DNA of 64,000 nucleotides from Methanonatronarchaeum sp. AMET-Sl (GCF_029854155.1 NZ_CP122958.1:1491503-1555502), one strand, 5' to 3'. Counted from the first letter of the stretch, positions 23,677 through 39,790 are shown. A program made the numbers and translations. The notes: generated by a model not told the origin, from the sequence alone.

Positions 23677-23929
23677 GACCCCTCCCGGCCCTAAAAAATA
23701 AAGATTAGGGGTATTGAGGTCATCACCCAGGTCATCACCCCAAGCAATATATCTAAAGATATTTATTTTCAGAAAAAACAAATGGAGTTTTCTGATTTAC
23801 CTTAACCCATACCTCCTTTTCCCTTGATTTATAATAACCGTTATTTAGAAAAGACAGTTCTTTAGGTTATTTCCACTAAACTTCACCTATTTTATTGCTT
23901 GATAGGGACTGGTGTTTATGTTTTTTAAT

Positions 23930-24442
23930 TTAGATTTTCCTATCTGAGAGGTCTAGATGGGTTTGTTCGATTTCTGCTAGAGCTGTGAAAAACTCTTCGA
24001 TCTCTGGTTCTTCAGCTTCTTTTGCGAACTGTCTGTATTCTTTTATTGCGTTTGTTTCTCTTTTATGTGCCATTTTGTAGTTTTCTTTTGCTTCTGAATA
24101 ACAATCCTCGTATGTGGGGATTTCTTCTTCCTCTATATCGATTAGTTCAGCCAGTGCTTCTGCGTGTTCTGCTTCAACTTTTCCAAGCCTTTTGAATACT
24201 GAAGCTTCGTTTTCATCTTCTGTTTTACGTGCAGCACAGGCATAGAACTTAGCGTTATCTATTTCAAGTTGAATAGCTTCCTTTATGTTCTTTCTAGAAA
24301 CATCACTCACTTCATCAGCCATCAACCTATCGTAGTTATCTAGTTCTTTAACGTATTTTTCTGGAGCTCCGCAAAAAGGACAGTGACCTGGTTTACCATC
24401 CATCAATGAGGTTTCTCCACAAATGTTACACCTATATTCCAT
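23930..24442 (-). CDS. Rubrerythrin-like diiron protein with N-terminal rubredoxin-type domain
   Basis: About 170 aa. The first 30 residues hold CNICGETS and CPFCGAPE, a rubredoxin-like iron site placed N-terminally (reverse arrangement). The remainder is a ferritin-like four-helix bundle with the ExxH pair VEAEHAEAL and a second IEQTHLDL, matching a peroxide-reducing diiron site. I prefer the start MEYRCN at ATG 24442 over 24448. It follows the photolyase gene by about 50 bp, so both may be expressed under light or oxidative stress. Confidence 0.85.
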   Translation of the reverse strand: MEYRCNICGETSLMDGKPGHCPFCGAPEKYVKELDNYDRLMADEVSDVSRKNIKEAIQLEIDNAKFYACAARKTEDENEASVFKRLGKVEAEHAEALAELIDIEEEEIPTYEDCYSEAKENYKMAHKRETNAIKEYRQFAKEAEEPEIEEFFTALAEIEQTHLDLSDRKI

Positions 24443-24499
24443 AAACATACTAGTTAACTATATATTTAAGGTTAATAACTCTATCCACAAACCGAATAA

Positions 24500-25894
24500 T
24501 TAGTCGACAGATTCATATTTTTTTATTGCTTTTTCCCGCCTCTCACTGTGATCTAGTATTGGTGGAGGATAATCTCTATTGATTATACATCCAACTTTTT
24601 TCTGTATGTCTTTCGGCATCTCACTAGGATCGTGTATATATTCAGTTGGAACATCCTGTAGTTCCGGTATAAAAGACTTTATGTATTTACCTTTTGGGTC
24701 ATATTTCTCCGATTGGGTTTTTGGATTGAAAACCCTAAAATAAGGTTGTGAGTCGGAGCTTATTGAGTAACACCAATGTATCCCACCTGTCATTGAAGAC
24801 CTTTCAAAATCGATAAAATGTTTCTTAAAAAAACTATCTAAACTACGCCAATCTACATGAAGGTCTTTAGATGCAAAAGCAGCAACAACCATTCTAGGCT
24901 GGTTGTGCATCCACCCAGTTTTTAGTAGTTGACGTATTCCTGCATCTACTAACGGAAAACCTGTTTCACCTTTTTTAAAATCAATCCATTCATCCGGACG
25001 TTTTTCCCAATCGATATCCATATACTTGTTTTTAAGTGGAACTTCAGGCATATCTGGCCAGTTCCAAAGTTGTTGAAAATAAAAATCACGCCAACATAAC
25101 TGCCGTCTCCATTCATCAAGTCCCTCAGAATCTAGAGTATCTATCCAGTATGCTTCTCGTATCGATATTGTTCCAAACTTTAGGTGTGGTGACAACATCG
25201 AGGTATATTTTTTAGATGGATAATCTCGATATTCACTATAGTCATCAACTTTTTCTTTAAACCTATCTAGCCAAGAAAGTGCTTCCGACCGACCTCCCTG
25301 AAATGGCTGTTTATCCAAAAATTTATTTAAACTGTTTTTGCTGTAACCGAGTTCACTCAAGGATGGAGGACTCTCTGAATCAATTTTTGGAATTGAAAAA
25401 CAATTCCTCGTCTGAGGTATTTCCTTTTCTAAATCTCTCCATTTTCTATAATAATAACTAAATACTTTATATGGCGTTTCTGAATTTGTTAAAATCTCTC
25501 TTTTCTCATGAAAAACTAGGTCTTTAAAACTCTTAATATCTACATTAAGCTCTTTATCTATCTCTTGATCTCTTTTTCTTGCGTAAGGAGTGTAATCTCT
25601 ATTCAAATAAATAGCTTCTACATCAAAATCCCTAACCAACTTTCTTAAAACATTTTTAGGCTTACCCTCCCGGATAACTAAGCCACCTAATTCCTTAAAA
25701 TCACTAAATAACTCATCAAGAGAGTTTTGCCAGAAAAAAGCTCTTTTAATTCCAGGCCTTATCTCATTATTTCTAAAAATATCTTTATCCACAATATAAA
25801 GCGGTATTACCTCATCAAAATCACTAGATACTTTAATTAAAGCTTTATTATCTTTTAAACGTAGTTCACGCCTCAACCAAACAATACAAACCAT
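24500..25894 (-). CDS. phrB: Deoxyribodipyrimidine photolyase, class I
   Basis: Light-driven repair of cyclobutane dimers, 464 aa. N-terminal antenna domain starts VCIVWLRRELRLKDN. The FAD-binding C-terminal domain shows TSMLSPHLKFGTIS, WRRQLCWRDFYFQQL, and GFPLVDAGIRQLLKTGWMHN, and ends with the region YFRVFNPKTQSEKYDP. All features of CPD photolyases rather than cryptochromes are retained. ATG 25894 gives the canonical N-terminus; the frame opens at 25903. A photolyase implies that the organism meets sunlight, unusual for a strict methanogen but fitting brines. Followed by rubrerythrin. Confidence 0.93.
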   Translation of the reverse strand: MVCIVWLRRELRLKDNKALIKVSSDFDEVIPLYIVDKDIFRNNEIRPGIKRAFFWQNSLDELFSDFKELGGLVIREGKPKNVLRKLVRDFDVEAIYLNRDYTPYARKRDQEIDKELNVDIKSFKDLVFHEKREILTNSETPYKVFSYYYRKWRDLEKEIPQTRNCFSIPKIDSESPPSLSELGYSKNSLNKFLDKQPFQGGRSEALSWLDRFKEKVDDYSEYRDYPSKKYTSMLSPHLKFGTISIREAYWIDTLDSEGLDEWRRQLCWRDFYFQQLWNWPDMPEVPLKNKYMDIDWEKRPDEWIDFKKGETGFPLVDAGIRQLLKTGWMHNQPRMVVAAFASKDLHVDWRSLDSFFKKHFIDFERSSMTGGIHWCYSISSDSQPYFRVFNPKTQSEKYDPKGKYIKSFIPELQDVPTEYIHDPSEMPKDIQKKVGCIINRDYPPPILDHSERREKAIKKYESVD

Positions 25895-25919
25895 CAAAAC
25901 CAACCAACTTCTACCAAAG

Positions 25920-25972
25920 TGACAACCCCCTCTCCCAGAAGAGGAGAGGTCTTAGACCTTAGTTAAAATAAA
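25920..25972 (+). repeat. Dispersed two-hairpin repeat, copy R5
   Basis: TGACAACCCCCTCTCC, CAGAA, GAGGAGAGG, TCTTAGACCTTAGTTAAAATAAAA. It lies just upstream of the photolyase gene in the gap behind the lipoprotein gene; the first hairpin is intact, while the second has one mismatch. Confidence 0.75.
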
Positions 25973-26125
25973 ATAACTAAAAACCCTACCTAACTATCTA
26001 AAAGAAAACTGTTTAAACAATGTTTTTTCTTTTCAATATTTCTTAAACCTTATATTTTTATGAGGTTTTTTGGAAAAATATCTGGCCATCCATGCGATGT
26101 AGTCAGAAGTGAGCGTAGTTGAGTT

Positions 26126-27073
26126 TTAGGCATATACAGTAAATGTGTTTTCTGGTAGTCCTTCGTTCACTTTTATGTCAAATATCTTGACTTCAGTTTC
26201 AGTTGATGGGCATTTGAATGATATCTCTTCTATATCGTAGGGGTCTTCAGCATTGAATAATTCATAACTGAACTCTTCAACAAATTTATTTAATGTTTCT
26301 TCTATTGATTGGTTTAAATCTGTTTGATTTAGCTCTGTTTCATTTATCAAGTCATTTGTTTCGTTCATATCTATGTTAGAGATATTGTCAAATTCATCAA
26401 ACTGAGTTTCAAATCCACCAAAAAAACCAAATAAAGTTTGAAAGTCCTCAAAAACCTCAATTAAATCTTCTATATCTTCCACTTCATCTAAATCAACCTG
26501 TGATTCGAGGCTTAAGGCTCCAGAACTTATTTCAACGACGTTGTCTTCGAGGTTTAGAATTCCGGTTATGTCTTGGTCTTCAATGTTTATTTTGATTTTT
26601 AGTTCTTCAGTTGCAGGGTCTTCGATCATTACGTGTGTCTTGTTGGAATCATTTATAGTTGTCTTGAATTCAAGTGTTTTTATGTCATCGAGTGTTTCTA
26701 TTTCACCTTCCACAATTCTTATCTCTGTTGATTGGTTTCCTATGGTGAGGTTGTATAGACCAGTCTCAGTTATTTTATGTTCAAATGTAATTGACTTGGT
26801 TTCACCCGGTGATAATGAAATTGTTGAGGTTTTTATTACCTCATCTTCTTTCTCTAGAATCACTGTGTAGTCTCCAGTTCTGTTTTCTGTATTTGTAACA
26901 CTGGCTTCAATAGTAAATTCTTCATTCGATAGAGCCATTGCTTGTTCAATAAATATTTCATTGACTTCAAGAGCTTCATCCATTGTCTCTTCTTCTAAAC
27001 AACCTGTTGCAGATATTGCTAAAACCAATGCAACAAATAAAACTAATATATTTCTCCACTTTGAGTTAGACAT
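26126..27073 (-). CDS. Secreted lipoprotein with CARDB-like domain, function unknown
   Basis: 315 aa. A signal peptide (ILVLFVALVLAISATGC) ends in a lipobox with Cys at residue 25. Residues 45-120 look like a CARDB/bacterial-Ig fold (NEEFTIEASVTNTENRTGDYTVIL, then LSPGETKSITFEHKI). The rest is strongly acidic (repeated D/E, e.g. DLDEVEDIEDLIEVFEDF), as expected for an extracellular protein at high salt. No enzyme motif was found. It stands alone, bounded by repeat R5 and miniature element 2. Confidence 0.75.
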   Translation of the reverse strand: MSNSKWRNILVLFVALVLAISATGCLEEETMDEALEVNEIFIEQAMALSNEEFTIEASVTNTENRTGDYTVILEKEDEVIKTSTISLSPGETKSITFEHKITETGLYNLTIGNQSTEIRIVEGEIETLDDIKTLEFKTTINDSNKTHVMIEDPATEELKIKINIEDQDITGILNLEDNVVEISSGALSLESQVDLDEVEDIEDLIEVFEDFQTLFGFFGGFETQFDEFDNISNIDMNETNDLINETELNQTDLNQSIEETLNKFVEEFSYELFNAEDPYDIEEISFKCPSTETEVKIFDIKVNEGLPENTFTVYA

Positions 27074-27152
27074 CCCATTAGTAATATGTTTTTAAAACTA
27101 TATCAACCCAATCTTTATTCTTCTCAAATTAATTGGAATGTTTTTTATTGTG

Positions 27153-27446
27153 CTGACATCCTCCTACGGCTAAAGCCGTGGGGTTCCCCCACTGGGGGTT
27201 GAACCCACGGATACGGAGAGGTTCGCAGGTTCGTCGTCACGTTGGACGATGACCTGCGTTTTGGGCTGTGCCAGTACAGCCCCCGCCTCGGACAGCGGTT
27301 TCGAGAACTTGCCCAAGGCTCGTTTGCCAATATTCAGCGCACCGTTCTTGTCGGCGTTGTCAGTATATAGAGACTGCTCACCTAAAGATGTTACGCAAGC
27401 ATCCAACCCCAACCGTGGCTATGAATGTGGAGAGATTCCCAGTTGT
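27153..27446 (-). mobile_element. Miniature IS200/IS605 derivative, copy 2 (294 bp)
   Basis: Same deletion junction and same length as copy 1 at 3624, with about four substitutions between them. Element orientation is minus: left end up to CTGAC, tnpB tail codons, right end GGATGTCAG. The flank at the left end reads TTAC (minus strand), a typical target tetranucleotide for relatives of this family. The remaining gene-free DNA to 27687 is T-rich and shows only the ribosome-binding GGAG before rpl15e. Confidence 0.85.
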
Positions 27447-27671
27447 AATGATTTTTTTTGACTAGAAGGTTATTTTGGTTTATTATTTGGTATTGGTTTT
27501 TTTAAAAAAGAGATTTTTACATTGGTTTTATGTTGATGTAAGTTTATTAATCCGGATGTCCTTTTATCTCTAAAGTATGTTATGGGGAGTTTTTGTGTTA
27601 ACATATTTAGTTGCAGGGTAGATGATAAATTTTAATAACATAAAGGGGCTTTAATTTAATATTCATTTTTG

Positions 27672-28271
<600 letters not shown>

Positions 28272-28275
<4 letters not shown>

Positions 28276-28721
28276 GTGAGATACCTGTTCATTACGTAAT
28301 GCTAAGAGCCTTCTCATATACAACTGAATCGGATGAGAAGGTCAAAAAAGCATTAAATCTATTTTTACCACCTGAAACAGATATTGAGTCTCAAGAACTT
28401 GAGGGAAACTTCGGTAACAAAATAAATCTATTTAGAAGCAAAATCGAGAAAAGCAGAGAAATCAGAGATTTAATTCATCAAATAAAAACTTCTTTAACTG
28501 AAGCTCAAATAAAAGAACTAGAGAAACAGATAGAAAGACGTACAGATGAAGACTGCAACCTATATCTAAGATTCAACAAACAAGATGCATACAAAGAAAA
28601 ATTTTCATTAACAAACACCGGAAACTCGATCAACATTAGATTCAAAATAGCCGCATACCCAGCAAAAAAACAGAAAGCAATAGATATAGGCAAAACACTA
28701 TTCCAAGAAGACTGGAGTTAA
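28272..28721 (+). CDS. RNA-binding protein of the COG1325 (exosome-associated) family
   Basis: 149 aa starting at TTG 28272, overlapping the L15e stop. The sequence [25 protein letters not shown] and the later [13 protein letters not shown] match the DUF54/COG1325 proteins, predicted RNA-binding factors encoded next to L15e or exosome genes. No catalytic motif. It is followed by repeat R6 and a strong terminator hairpin. Confidence 0.85.
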
Positions 28722-28862
28722 ATCCTTTCTCTTCTTTTATCAATCCATCTTAAAGAGAATATAAGATAAATCTTTGATGGATAACATACCCCACATACCT
28801 ATTAAACAGGTTGTATTGAGTTGGATTATTTTTTTTACATTCTTTATTAAAATAGAGTAGAT

Positions 28863-28918
28863 GTGAAATCATCCTCTACCTGAAGAGGAGAGGTCTTAGC
28901 CCTGAGTTAAGATAAAAA
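28863..28918 (+). repeat. Dispersed two-hairpin repeat, copy R6
   Basis: GTGAAATCATCCTCT, ACCTGA, AGAGGAGAGG, TCTTAGCCCTGAGTTAAGATA, AAAA. It lies in the convergent gap between the COG1325 gene and mtbB. Confidence 0.78.
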
Positions 28919-29012
28919 TATTGTATGCGTTATTTGAAGAGTTTTTAATAATTTATATTAAATAGCTTTTAGTATAAAATAATTTAAAAATAGTTAAAAA
29001 AAGGGAATTGGG

Positions 29013-29055
29013 GAATCTGGAGGTTAATTCCAGATTCTTTTTTTTGTTTTTTGTT

Positions 29056-29058
<3 letters not shown>
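29013..29058. terminator. Bidirectional terminator between COG1325 gene and mtbB
   Basis: Perfect 9-bp stem GAATCTGGA (29013-29021) / TCCAGATTC (29029-29037). On the plus strand it is followed by eight T and more T-runs; on the minus strand by a T7 run (29001-28995 region). It can serve both converging transcripts. Confidence 0.6.
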
Positions 29059-30465
<1,407 letters not shown>

Positions 30466-30513
30466 AAATTTAAACCTCTTATCTTGTCTAGGGATTTGAA
30501 TCTATCTTATTTA

Positions 30514-31158
<645 letters not shown>

Positions 31159-31204
31159 TTAAAAAAACCTCATCTACCTGATTAATATTGATGATAGGAT
31201 TGAA

Positions 31205-31245
31205 AACATATAAATTTACGGTAGAGGAACCCTATTGTTCAGGGT
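31205..31245 (-). promoter_or_regulatory. mtbCB promoter with small upstream dyad
   Basis: On the minus strand, TATA-like AAATTTATATG (31217-31207) lies about 50-60 bp before the mtbC start. Upstream of it is ACCCT / AGGGT (31229-31245), a 5-bp dyad with a 7-bp centre. The position upstream of the TATA box would suit an activator; the dyad is short and may be chance. Confidence 0.35.
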
Positions 31246-31363
31246 ATGGGGGGAAAGTAAGTTTTATAAGGCTTGTATTTTTGATTTAATCTGATTTGAT
31301 TGGTTTGTGTTTTTTTATGAAAATATAGATAAAAAAAGGGGTTGGTTTTTGTTGGTGTTGTTT

Positions 31364-31990
31364 TTAGTATTGTATTATTTTGATTTCTGTTTTGTTTGGT
31401 AGGGTTTTTGGTAGTTTATATGGGTTTTTGACTTCTTGGTAGTTGTTTATTTCTTCTTTGAATTTGTCTATTCCGTCTATTGGTATTGTTATTCCTGGTA
31501 TTTTGTAGTGCATTGGTATTGCGATTTTTGGTTTTATTAGGTTGATTATTTGTTTTGCTTCTTCTGCGTTGATTGTGAAGTTGCCGCCTACTGGTATGAA
31601 TAGTATGTCTATGTTTCCTATTTTTTTGATTGTTTTTTGGTTTGGGATGTGGCCTAGGTCTCCTAGGTGGCATATTGTTTTGTTGTCTAACTTGAATTTA
31701 TATATTAGGTTTTTGCCTCTCTGTCCGCCTTGTGATTTGTCGTGGTATGTTTGGATTCCGTTTATTTTTATTCCTCGGGCTGTTGAGTTTCCTATGCTTG
31801 ATATGGTTACTGGCTCTCCTTTTACGGTGGACACTGCGTTATGGTCGTAGTGGTCGTGGGATACTAGTATTAGGTCTGCTTTGGGTGATGGCGGTTTTAG
31901 TCCGATTGATTTGCCATCGTGTGGGTCTGTTACTACGGTGGATTGGTTTTTTATTTCAAAACAGGCGTGTCCCCACCATTTTATCTCCAT
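31364..31990 (-). CDS. UlaG-like metallo-beta-lactamase-fold hydrolase
   Basis: 208 aa. Metal site motif SHDHYDHNA near residue 45, followed by histidines in CHLGDLGH and PMHYK. The opening IKWWGHACFEI is typical of the COG2220/UPF0173 group, whose members act on phosphoesters or remain uncharacterised. It begins 25 bp behind tfb and is probably co-transcribed with it. Substrate unknown. Confidence 0.85.
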   Translation of the reverse strand: MEIKWWGHACFEIKNQSTVVTDPHDGKSIGLKPPSPKADLILVSHDHYDHNAVSTVKGEPVTISSIGNSTARGIKINGIQTYHDKSQGGQRGKNLIYKFKLDNKTICHLGDLGHIPNQKTIKKIGNIDILFIPVGGNFTINAEEAKQIINLIKPKIAIPMHYKIPGITIPIDGIDKFKEEINNYQEVKNPYKLPKTLPNKTEIKIIQY

Positions 31991-32015
31991 TTTTCTATCT
32001 CCTTTTTTTGTGGTT

Positions 32016-32996
32016 TTAGACGTTTATTTCGATTCCTAGTTCTTTTTTGATTTCTTGGTATCGGTTTCGTACTGTTACTTCTGTTGTGTTGGTTTGATCT
32101 GCGATTTCTTTTTGTGGTCTTTTTTCTCCACAAAGTACACTTGAGATGTATATTGCTGCTGCAGCGATTCCTGTTGGACTTCTTCCGCTTGTTAACCCTC
32201 GTTCTGAAGCTTTTTGTATTATTTCTCTTGCTTTGATCTGTGTTTCTTGTGATAGGTCTAGTTTGCTGCAAAATCTAGGTAGGTATTCTTGTGGTAGTGA
32301 TAGTGGTAGTTTTACTTCTAGTTCTTGGGATATGAATCGGTATGTTCTGCCTAACTCTTTCCGTGTTATCCTTGCCGCTTCTGCTATTTCGTCTAGTGTT
32401 CTTGCTACACCGTTTTTTCTACAGGCTATGTATAGTGATGCAGCTACAACGCCTTCGATGCTTCTTCCTTTTATTAAGTCTGCTTCTGCTGCCTCTCTAT
32501 ATATCTTTGATGAATCTTCTTGGATGTTTCTAGGTATACTTAAGCAAGAAGACATTCTGTTAAGCTCTCCTAACGCTAAGGCTAGGTTTCGCTCTTTCGC
32601 GTCGGATATCCGTGCTTGTCTATGCCATTTTCTCAAGCGGTAGAACTGTGCTTTTTTGTTTGAAGAAATTGGGTTTCCTTGACCGTCTCGATTTTTAATA
32701 CTGATTTGAGTTGAAAGGCCTTTGTCGTGTGTCATGTTTGTCATTGGACTTCCGACTCGGCTTCTGTTTTCTTTTTGGTCGCTGTCGAATGACCTCCATT
32801 CTGGGCCTGTGTCTATAAATTCCTCATCTATAACAATTCCACAGTTTTCGCAAATTAATTCAGCCCTTTCATAATCATGTGTTAGTTTTTCTGCATCACA
32901 CTCGATACATTTTCCGCTTTCTTCGTATTCCCCTATTGAAATTCTCTCCCCATCACTATCCCCATCACCATCATCATTATTAGAATTTGTAGACAA
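32016..32996 (-). CDS. tfb: Transcription initiation factor IIB
   Basis: Recruits RNA polymerase to TBP-bound promoters, 326 aa. N-terminal zinc ribbon CIECDAEK...CENCG (residues 34-56), then the B-reader/linker with [21 protein letters not shown], then two cyclin-like repeats ([15 protein letters not shown] and [11 protein letters not shown]). It has an acidic, low-complexity start ([10 protein letters not shown]). Archaea often have several tfb genes; this is a complete one. Followed by the UlaG-like hydrolase. Confidence 0.95.
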   Translation of the reverse strand: MSTNSNNDDGDGDSDGERISIGEYEESGKCIECDAEKLTHDYERAELICENCGIVIDEEFIDTGPEWRSFDSDQKENRSRVGSPMTNMTHDKGLSTQISIKNRDGQGNPISSNKKAQFYRLRKWHRQARISDAKERNLALALGELNRMSSCLSIPRNIQEDSSKIYREAAEADLIKGRSIEGVVAASLYIACRKNGVARTLDEIAEAARITRKELGRTYRFISQELEVKLPLSLPQEYLPRFCSKLDLSQETQIKAREIIQKASERGLTSGRSPTGIAAAAIYISSVLCGEKRPQKEIADQTNTTEVTVRNRYQEIKKELGIEINV

Positions 32997-33204
32997 ATTC
33001 TCCCCCCACTAAAAACAATTTGTGGGTTGCAGTATTTGAAATTAGGTTTTTTACTGCCACAATGTTAATTTCTGTTAAAATAAAATAAAGTTTTGGGAGA
33101 AGTATTTATGTTGTCTAAATGACTGTTTATACTATTGAAATAGAGTAATAACGTCTATGTAGGTTTTTATGACTTTAATGTTTGTTTTAATGTTTGTTTT
33201 CGTT

Positions 33205-33561
33205 TTATTTTAAGTGTTTTTTTGTTTTTTTGTGGTTTCTTAGTATTTCTTTGTATTCTTTTTTTGAGAAAGACAGGTTTTTTGGGGGTTTTTTAAAATA
33301 ACCTACTGTGTATTCGCTTTTTTTGTTTTTTCTTGGTCCTGTTTCGGCAGAAAATACAATTCCGTTTTTTTGTTTTGTGGTTTTTTTGAGGTTTTTTGGT
33401 TGGTATGCTGTTTCTTCGATAAATTCTCTTTCAGCGGCTTGTTTTGGTGTTTCGTTTTTTTGGATTTTTCCGCCGGGGAATTCCCATCCTCTTTCTGGGT
33501 TGTATATCATTAGGTGTTTTTTGTTTTTATATGCGACAATTATTGTGTATTTGGCTGACAT
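33205..33561 (-). CDS. Nudix hydrolase
   Basis: 118 aa. The Nudix box is GGKIQKNETPKQAAEREFIEET, containing the G-x5-E-x7-REUxEE pattern. Members hydrolyse nucleoside diphosphates linked to another group, often cleaning oxidised nucleotides. It is third in an operon after polB and a zinc-ribbon gene, 21 bp behind the latter, which fits nucleotide-pool cleaning near replication, but the substrate is not defined. Confidence 0.85.
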   Translation of the reverse strand: MSAKYTIIVAYKNKKHLMIYNPERGWEFPGGKIQKNETPKQAAEREFIEETAYQPKNLKKTTKQKNGIVFSAETGPRKNKKSEYTVGYFKKPPKNLSFSKKEYKEILRNHKKTKKHLK

Positions 33562-33582
33562 TTTTGTTCTTATTTTTTTATT

Positions 33583-33801
33583 TTATTTGTATTTGAAGAA
33601 TCCTTGTGTGTCTGATTTTTCTTTTTGTAGTTTTCTAATTGCTTGGCGTGCTTCTTTCGGTTTTTTGGTTTCTCCGATTTTTTTGGCTTTCTTGATTTTT
33701 ACTTGTTTTCCGCAGGGGCATTGTCTTGTTTTGTGTTGTTTATCTGTGTATAGGTATCTTCCACAATTGGTGCATTGGAATATTATGTATTTCTTTGTCA
33801 T
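33583..33801 (-). CDS. Small zinc-ribbon protein (DUF1922-like)
   Basis: 72 aa. CTNCGRYLYTDKQHKTRQCPCG gives two cysteine pairs of a zinc ribbon, followed by a lysine-rich tail. The family (DUF1922) is found in archaea and is presumed to bind nucleic acid. Its ATG lies right next to the polB stop, so the two are translated together. Confidence 0.75.
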   Translation of the reverse strand: MTKKYIIFQCTNCGRYLYTDKQHKTRQCPCGKQVKIKKAKKIGETKKPKEARQAIRKLQKEKSDTQGFFKYK

Positions 33802-33802
33802 T

Positions 33803-36244
<2,442 letters not shown>

Positions 36245-36342
36245 AAGATTATTGGGGATAACCGGAAAAGTAGTTTTGGTTGGTATGACAGGTTATTGTG
36301 TTTGGCGTGCTTAATTTACTCTGCTGTTGTGGAGATTGAATT

Positions 36343-38430
36343 ATGACAGATTATCTAGATTTTTTTCCTAAGGAGAAGCCTTATAGTAGTCAGTTAGATG
36401 CTATGGAGAAGATATCGCGTGGGGTTAGTCGTGGGAGAGTTATTCTTTTTGAGGGTGCTTGCGGGACTGGTAAGACTTTGGCTGCATTGGCTCCTTCTCT
36501 TGAATACGCTAAATCGAGGGGTAAAAAGGTTGTTATAGCTACTAATGTTCATCAACAGATGAAGCAGTTTATTGATGAGGCGAGTGAGATTTATGAGACC
36601 TCTGATATTAAGACTGTTGTTTTTCAAGGTAAGACTAAACTTTGTATTGAGGATATGGGGTATGGTGAGTGTCAGGCCTTAAAGGAAGAGACTTATGAGT
36701 TATATAGGTTGAGGAAGGAGCGTAATGAACTTAAGTATGAAGTTAAGGGTTCTAGTAGTGGTTCTAGAGATAAGAAAATAGAGTTGTTGAAAGAGATTGA
36801 TAGGGAGATTAGTGAAAAGGAGTCTAATAGTTGTGTTCCGTTGTTGAATACTCTTAAGGGGGATGGTGATTTTGAGTCCTGGGTTTTTAGTGATGTTCGA
36901 GGTCCTGGGGATGTTGTTGATTGGTGTTCTGTTAGAGAGCGCTGTCCTTATGAGGAGTTGAAGAAGGGTCTTGAAGAGGCTGAGCTTATTATATGTAATT
37001 ATCGTCATATTATGGATCCTGTAACGCTTTCCAGGTTTTCTGAATGGCTTGGGGAGGAGGGGGATCCTTTTAGTGAGGCTATATTGATTCTTGATGAAGC
37101 ACATAATCTTAGTCAGGTTGCTAGAGATATTTATTCACGTCGTATTGCTCTTAAAACTATTAAAAAGGCTTTAAGTGAGGTTAGGGATGAAAAAACCCGT
37201 AACTTGGTTGATGGAGATTTTGGTGAGGTTGAAACTCTATTTAAATTGCTTTTTAATTCTATAAAAAAGATGGAGCCAAACAAAATATGGGAAGGATATA
37301 ATGAAGTTAAAGTTCAGGACCCTGAGTCGCCTCGGAGTAAGGATAGAATAACTAAGTCGTTAAAGGAAGATGGTGGTCGGGTTGAAAAGAAATTGAATAA
37401 GGCTTTGATGATTGGTAATGAACTTGAATCGATATATGAAGAGGAGTTTAAAGCTAAAAAAAGGTCTCGTAAAAAGGTTTGTTATATTCAGGTTGTTGCT
37501 GAGTTTTTGCTAAATTATCTTCAGAATGCAAGTAGTTCTGATTACTATCCTTATCTGGAGTTTGAGAAAAATGGGGGGGAGGTTGGAGCTAGGTTAGGCC
37601 TGTTTAACTGTGCTCCGGAAGACATGGTTGGCTCACTTTTGAACTCCACTCATTCAACTATAATGATGTCAGCTACATTACGTCCTTTCAGCCATATCCG
37701 GAAGTCATATGGATTTACCGATACTCTAGATCTGGCGTATCCAATGAATTTTCCTATTGAAAATAGGCAGACCCTAGCGGTTGATACTCATGCTCTTTTT
37801 TCTAAAAACCGTAAGGACGAGATGGTTGTTACTGAGGTTTCAAAGATTTTAAGAGACATTATTTCAGATACACCTGGGAATGTCTTGGTTTTTTTCCCAA
37901 ACTGGGGTGAAGCAAAAAAATACTATGACTCCGTTGACACAGATGTTGAGAAATTCCTTGATATGCGGGGAGAGTCGTCTGTCGAGGTTAGGGACCGTTT
38001 CTTTGAGATTGGTGAAGGTGGTGGAAAATCTGCGCTTTTCTCTTATATCTGGGGTACTTTGTCTGAAGGACTGGATTATAGCGATAATCGCGTTAGAACT
38101 GTTGTTATTGTAGGTGTTCCATATCCCTTACTTGATGACAAAATGAAGGCTATACAGAATTCTTATCAAAAAAGGTATGGTGATGGATGGAAATATGGTG
38201 TTGAGGTTCCTACAGTTAGAAAGGTTAGACAAGCAATTGGTAGGGCTGTTAGGTCTCCAACAGACAAAGCGTCTAGAGTTCTTTTGGATAAACGATATAC
38301 ACCAAGTTCAAGTAGGAATATGGGTAAATACTCTTTCTACACTAGTCTTCCAAAAGAGCTTAGGGAAGAAATAAAAGAAGTTAGGCCTGAAGAAGTTGGA
38401 TCCACGATAAATAGTTTCTTTAGTGACTAA
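36343..38430 (+). CDS. xpd: XPD/Rad3-type DNA helicase
   Basis: 5'-3' DNA helicase of superfamily 2 used in repair, 695 aa. Walker A GACGTGKTL near residue 40, DEAH box ILDEAHNL near 252, motif VI QAIGRAVRS near 630. Cysteines for the FeS cluster are seen in KLCIED, GECQAL, SCVPLL and WCSVRERCPY. The coding strand is markedly G/T-rich, in contrast to polB encoded on the other strand. A hairpin-T terminator follows about 100 bp later. Confidence 0.93.
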   Translation: MTDYLDFFPKEKPYSSQLDAMEKISRGVSRGRVILFEGACGTGKTLAALAPSLEYAKSRGKKVVIATNVHQQMKQFIDEASEIYETSDIKTVVFQGKTKLCIEDMGYGECQALKEETYELYRLRKERNELKYEVKGSSSGSRDKKIELLKEIDREISEKESNSCVPLLNTLKGDGDFESWVFSDVRGPGDVVDWCSVRERCPYEELKKGLEEAELIICNYRHIMDPVTLSRFSEWLGEEGDPFSEAILILDEAHNLSQVARDIYSRRIALKTIKKALSEVRDEKTRNLVDGDFGEVETLFKLLFNSIKKMEPNKIWEGYNEVKVQDPESPRSKDRITKSLKEDGGRVEKKLNKALMIGNELESIYEEEFKAKKRSRKKVCYIQVVAEFLLNYLQNASSSDYYPYLEFEKNGGEVGARLGLFNCAPEDMVGSLLNSTHSTIMMSATLRPFSHIRKSYGFTDTLDLAYPMNFPIENRQTLAVDTHALFSKNRKDEMVVTEVSKILRDIISDTPGNVLVFFPNWGEAKKYYDSVDTDVEKFLDMRGESSVEVRDRFFEIGEGGGKSALFSYIWGTLSEGLDYSDNRVRTVVIVGVPYPLLDDKMKAIQNSYQKRYGDGWKYGVEVPTVRKVRQAIGRAVRSPTDKASRVLLDKRYTPSSSRNMGKYSFYTSLPKELREEIKEVRPEEVGSTINSFFSD

Positions 38431-38531
38431 CTTGATTTACTGTGGATTGTTTTGTGGTTTGGTTTAAATTAACTGTATTTTGGTTGTTTTAATGGCTGTT
38501 TGGGCTTTAAAACAGATAAAATAAGTTTGTT

Positions 38532-38566
38532 GAGACTGGTTTTAACAGTCTCCATTTTTTATTTTT
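38532..38566 (+). terminator. Hairpin plus T-run after xpd
   Basis: Perfect stem GAGACTG (38532-38538) / CAGTCTC (38546-38552), followed by CATTTTTTATTTTTT. It lies in the convergent gap between xpd and tatA and points in the xpd direction. Confidence 0.55.
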
Positions 38567-38610
38567 TGGGTTTTTGGTTGTGTTGTTGGGGGAAGTTTTT
38601 TTATTTTTCT

Positions 38611-38952
<342 letters not shown>

Positions 38953-38956
38953 AATA

Positions 38957-39004
<48 letters not shown>

Positions 39005-39077
39005 TAAAACTTTTTTTTGGGTAGGTTTGTGTTTGGGCTGAAAAAGTTTAAAAACTTATATCTTCTATTGATGGTTG

Positions 39078-39779
<702 letters not shown>

Positions 39780-39790
39780 TTTAGTTGGTT

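Noticed and set aside
23192..23929. CRISPR array or tRNA gene in the gene-free region
   Set aside because: Repeats are hairpin elements at irregular spacing, not direct repeats with spacers, and no tRNA cloverleaf or T-loop consensus was found here or elsewhere in the window.
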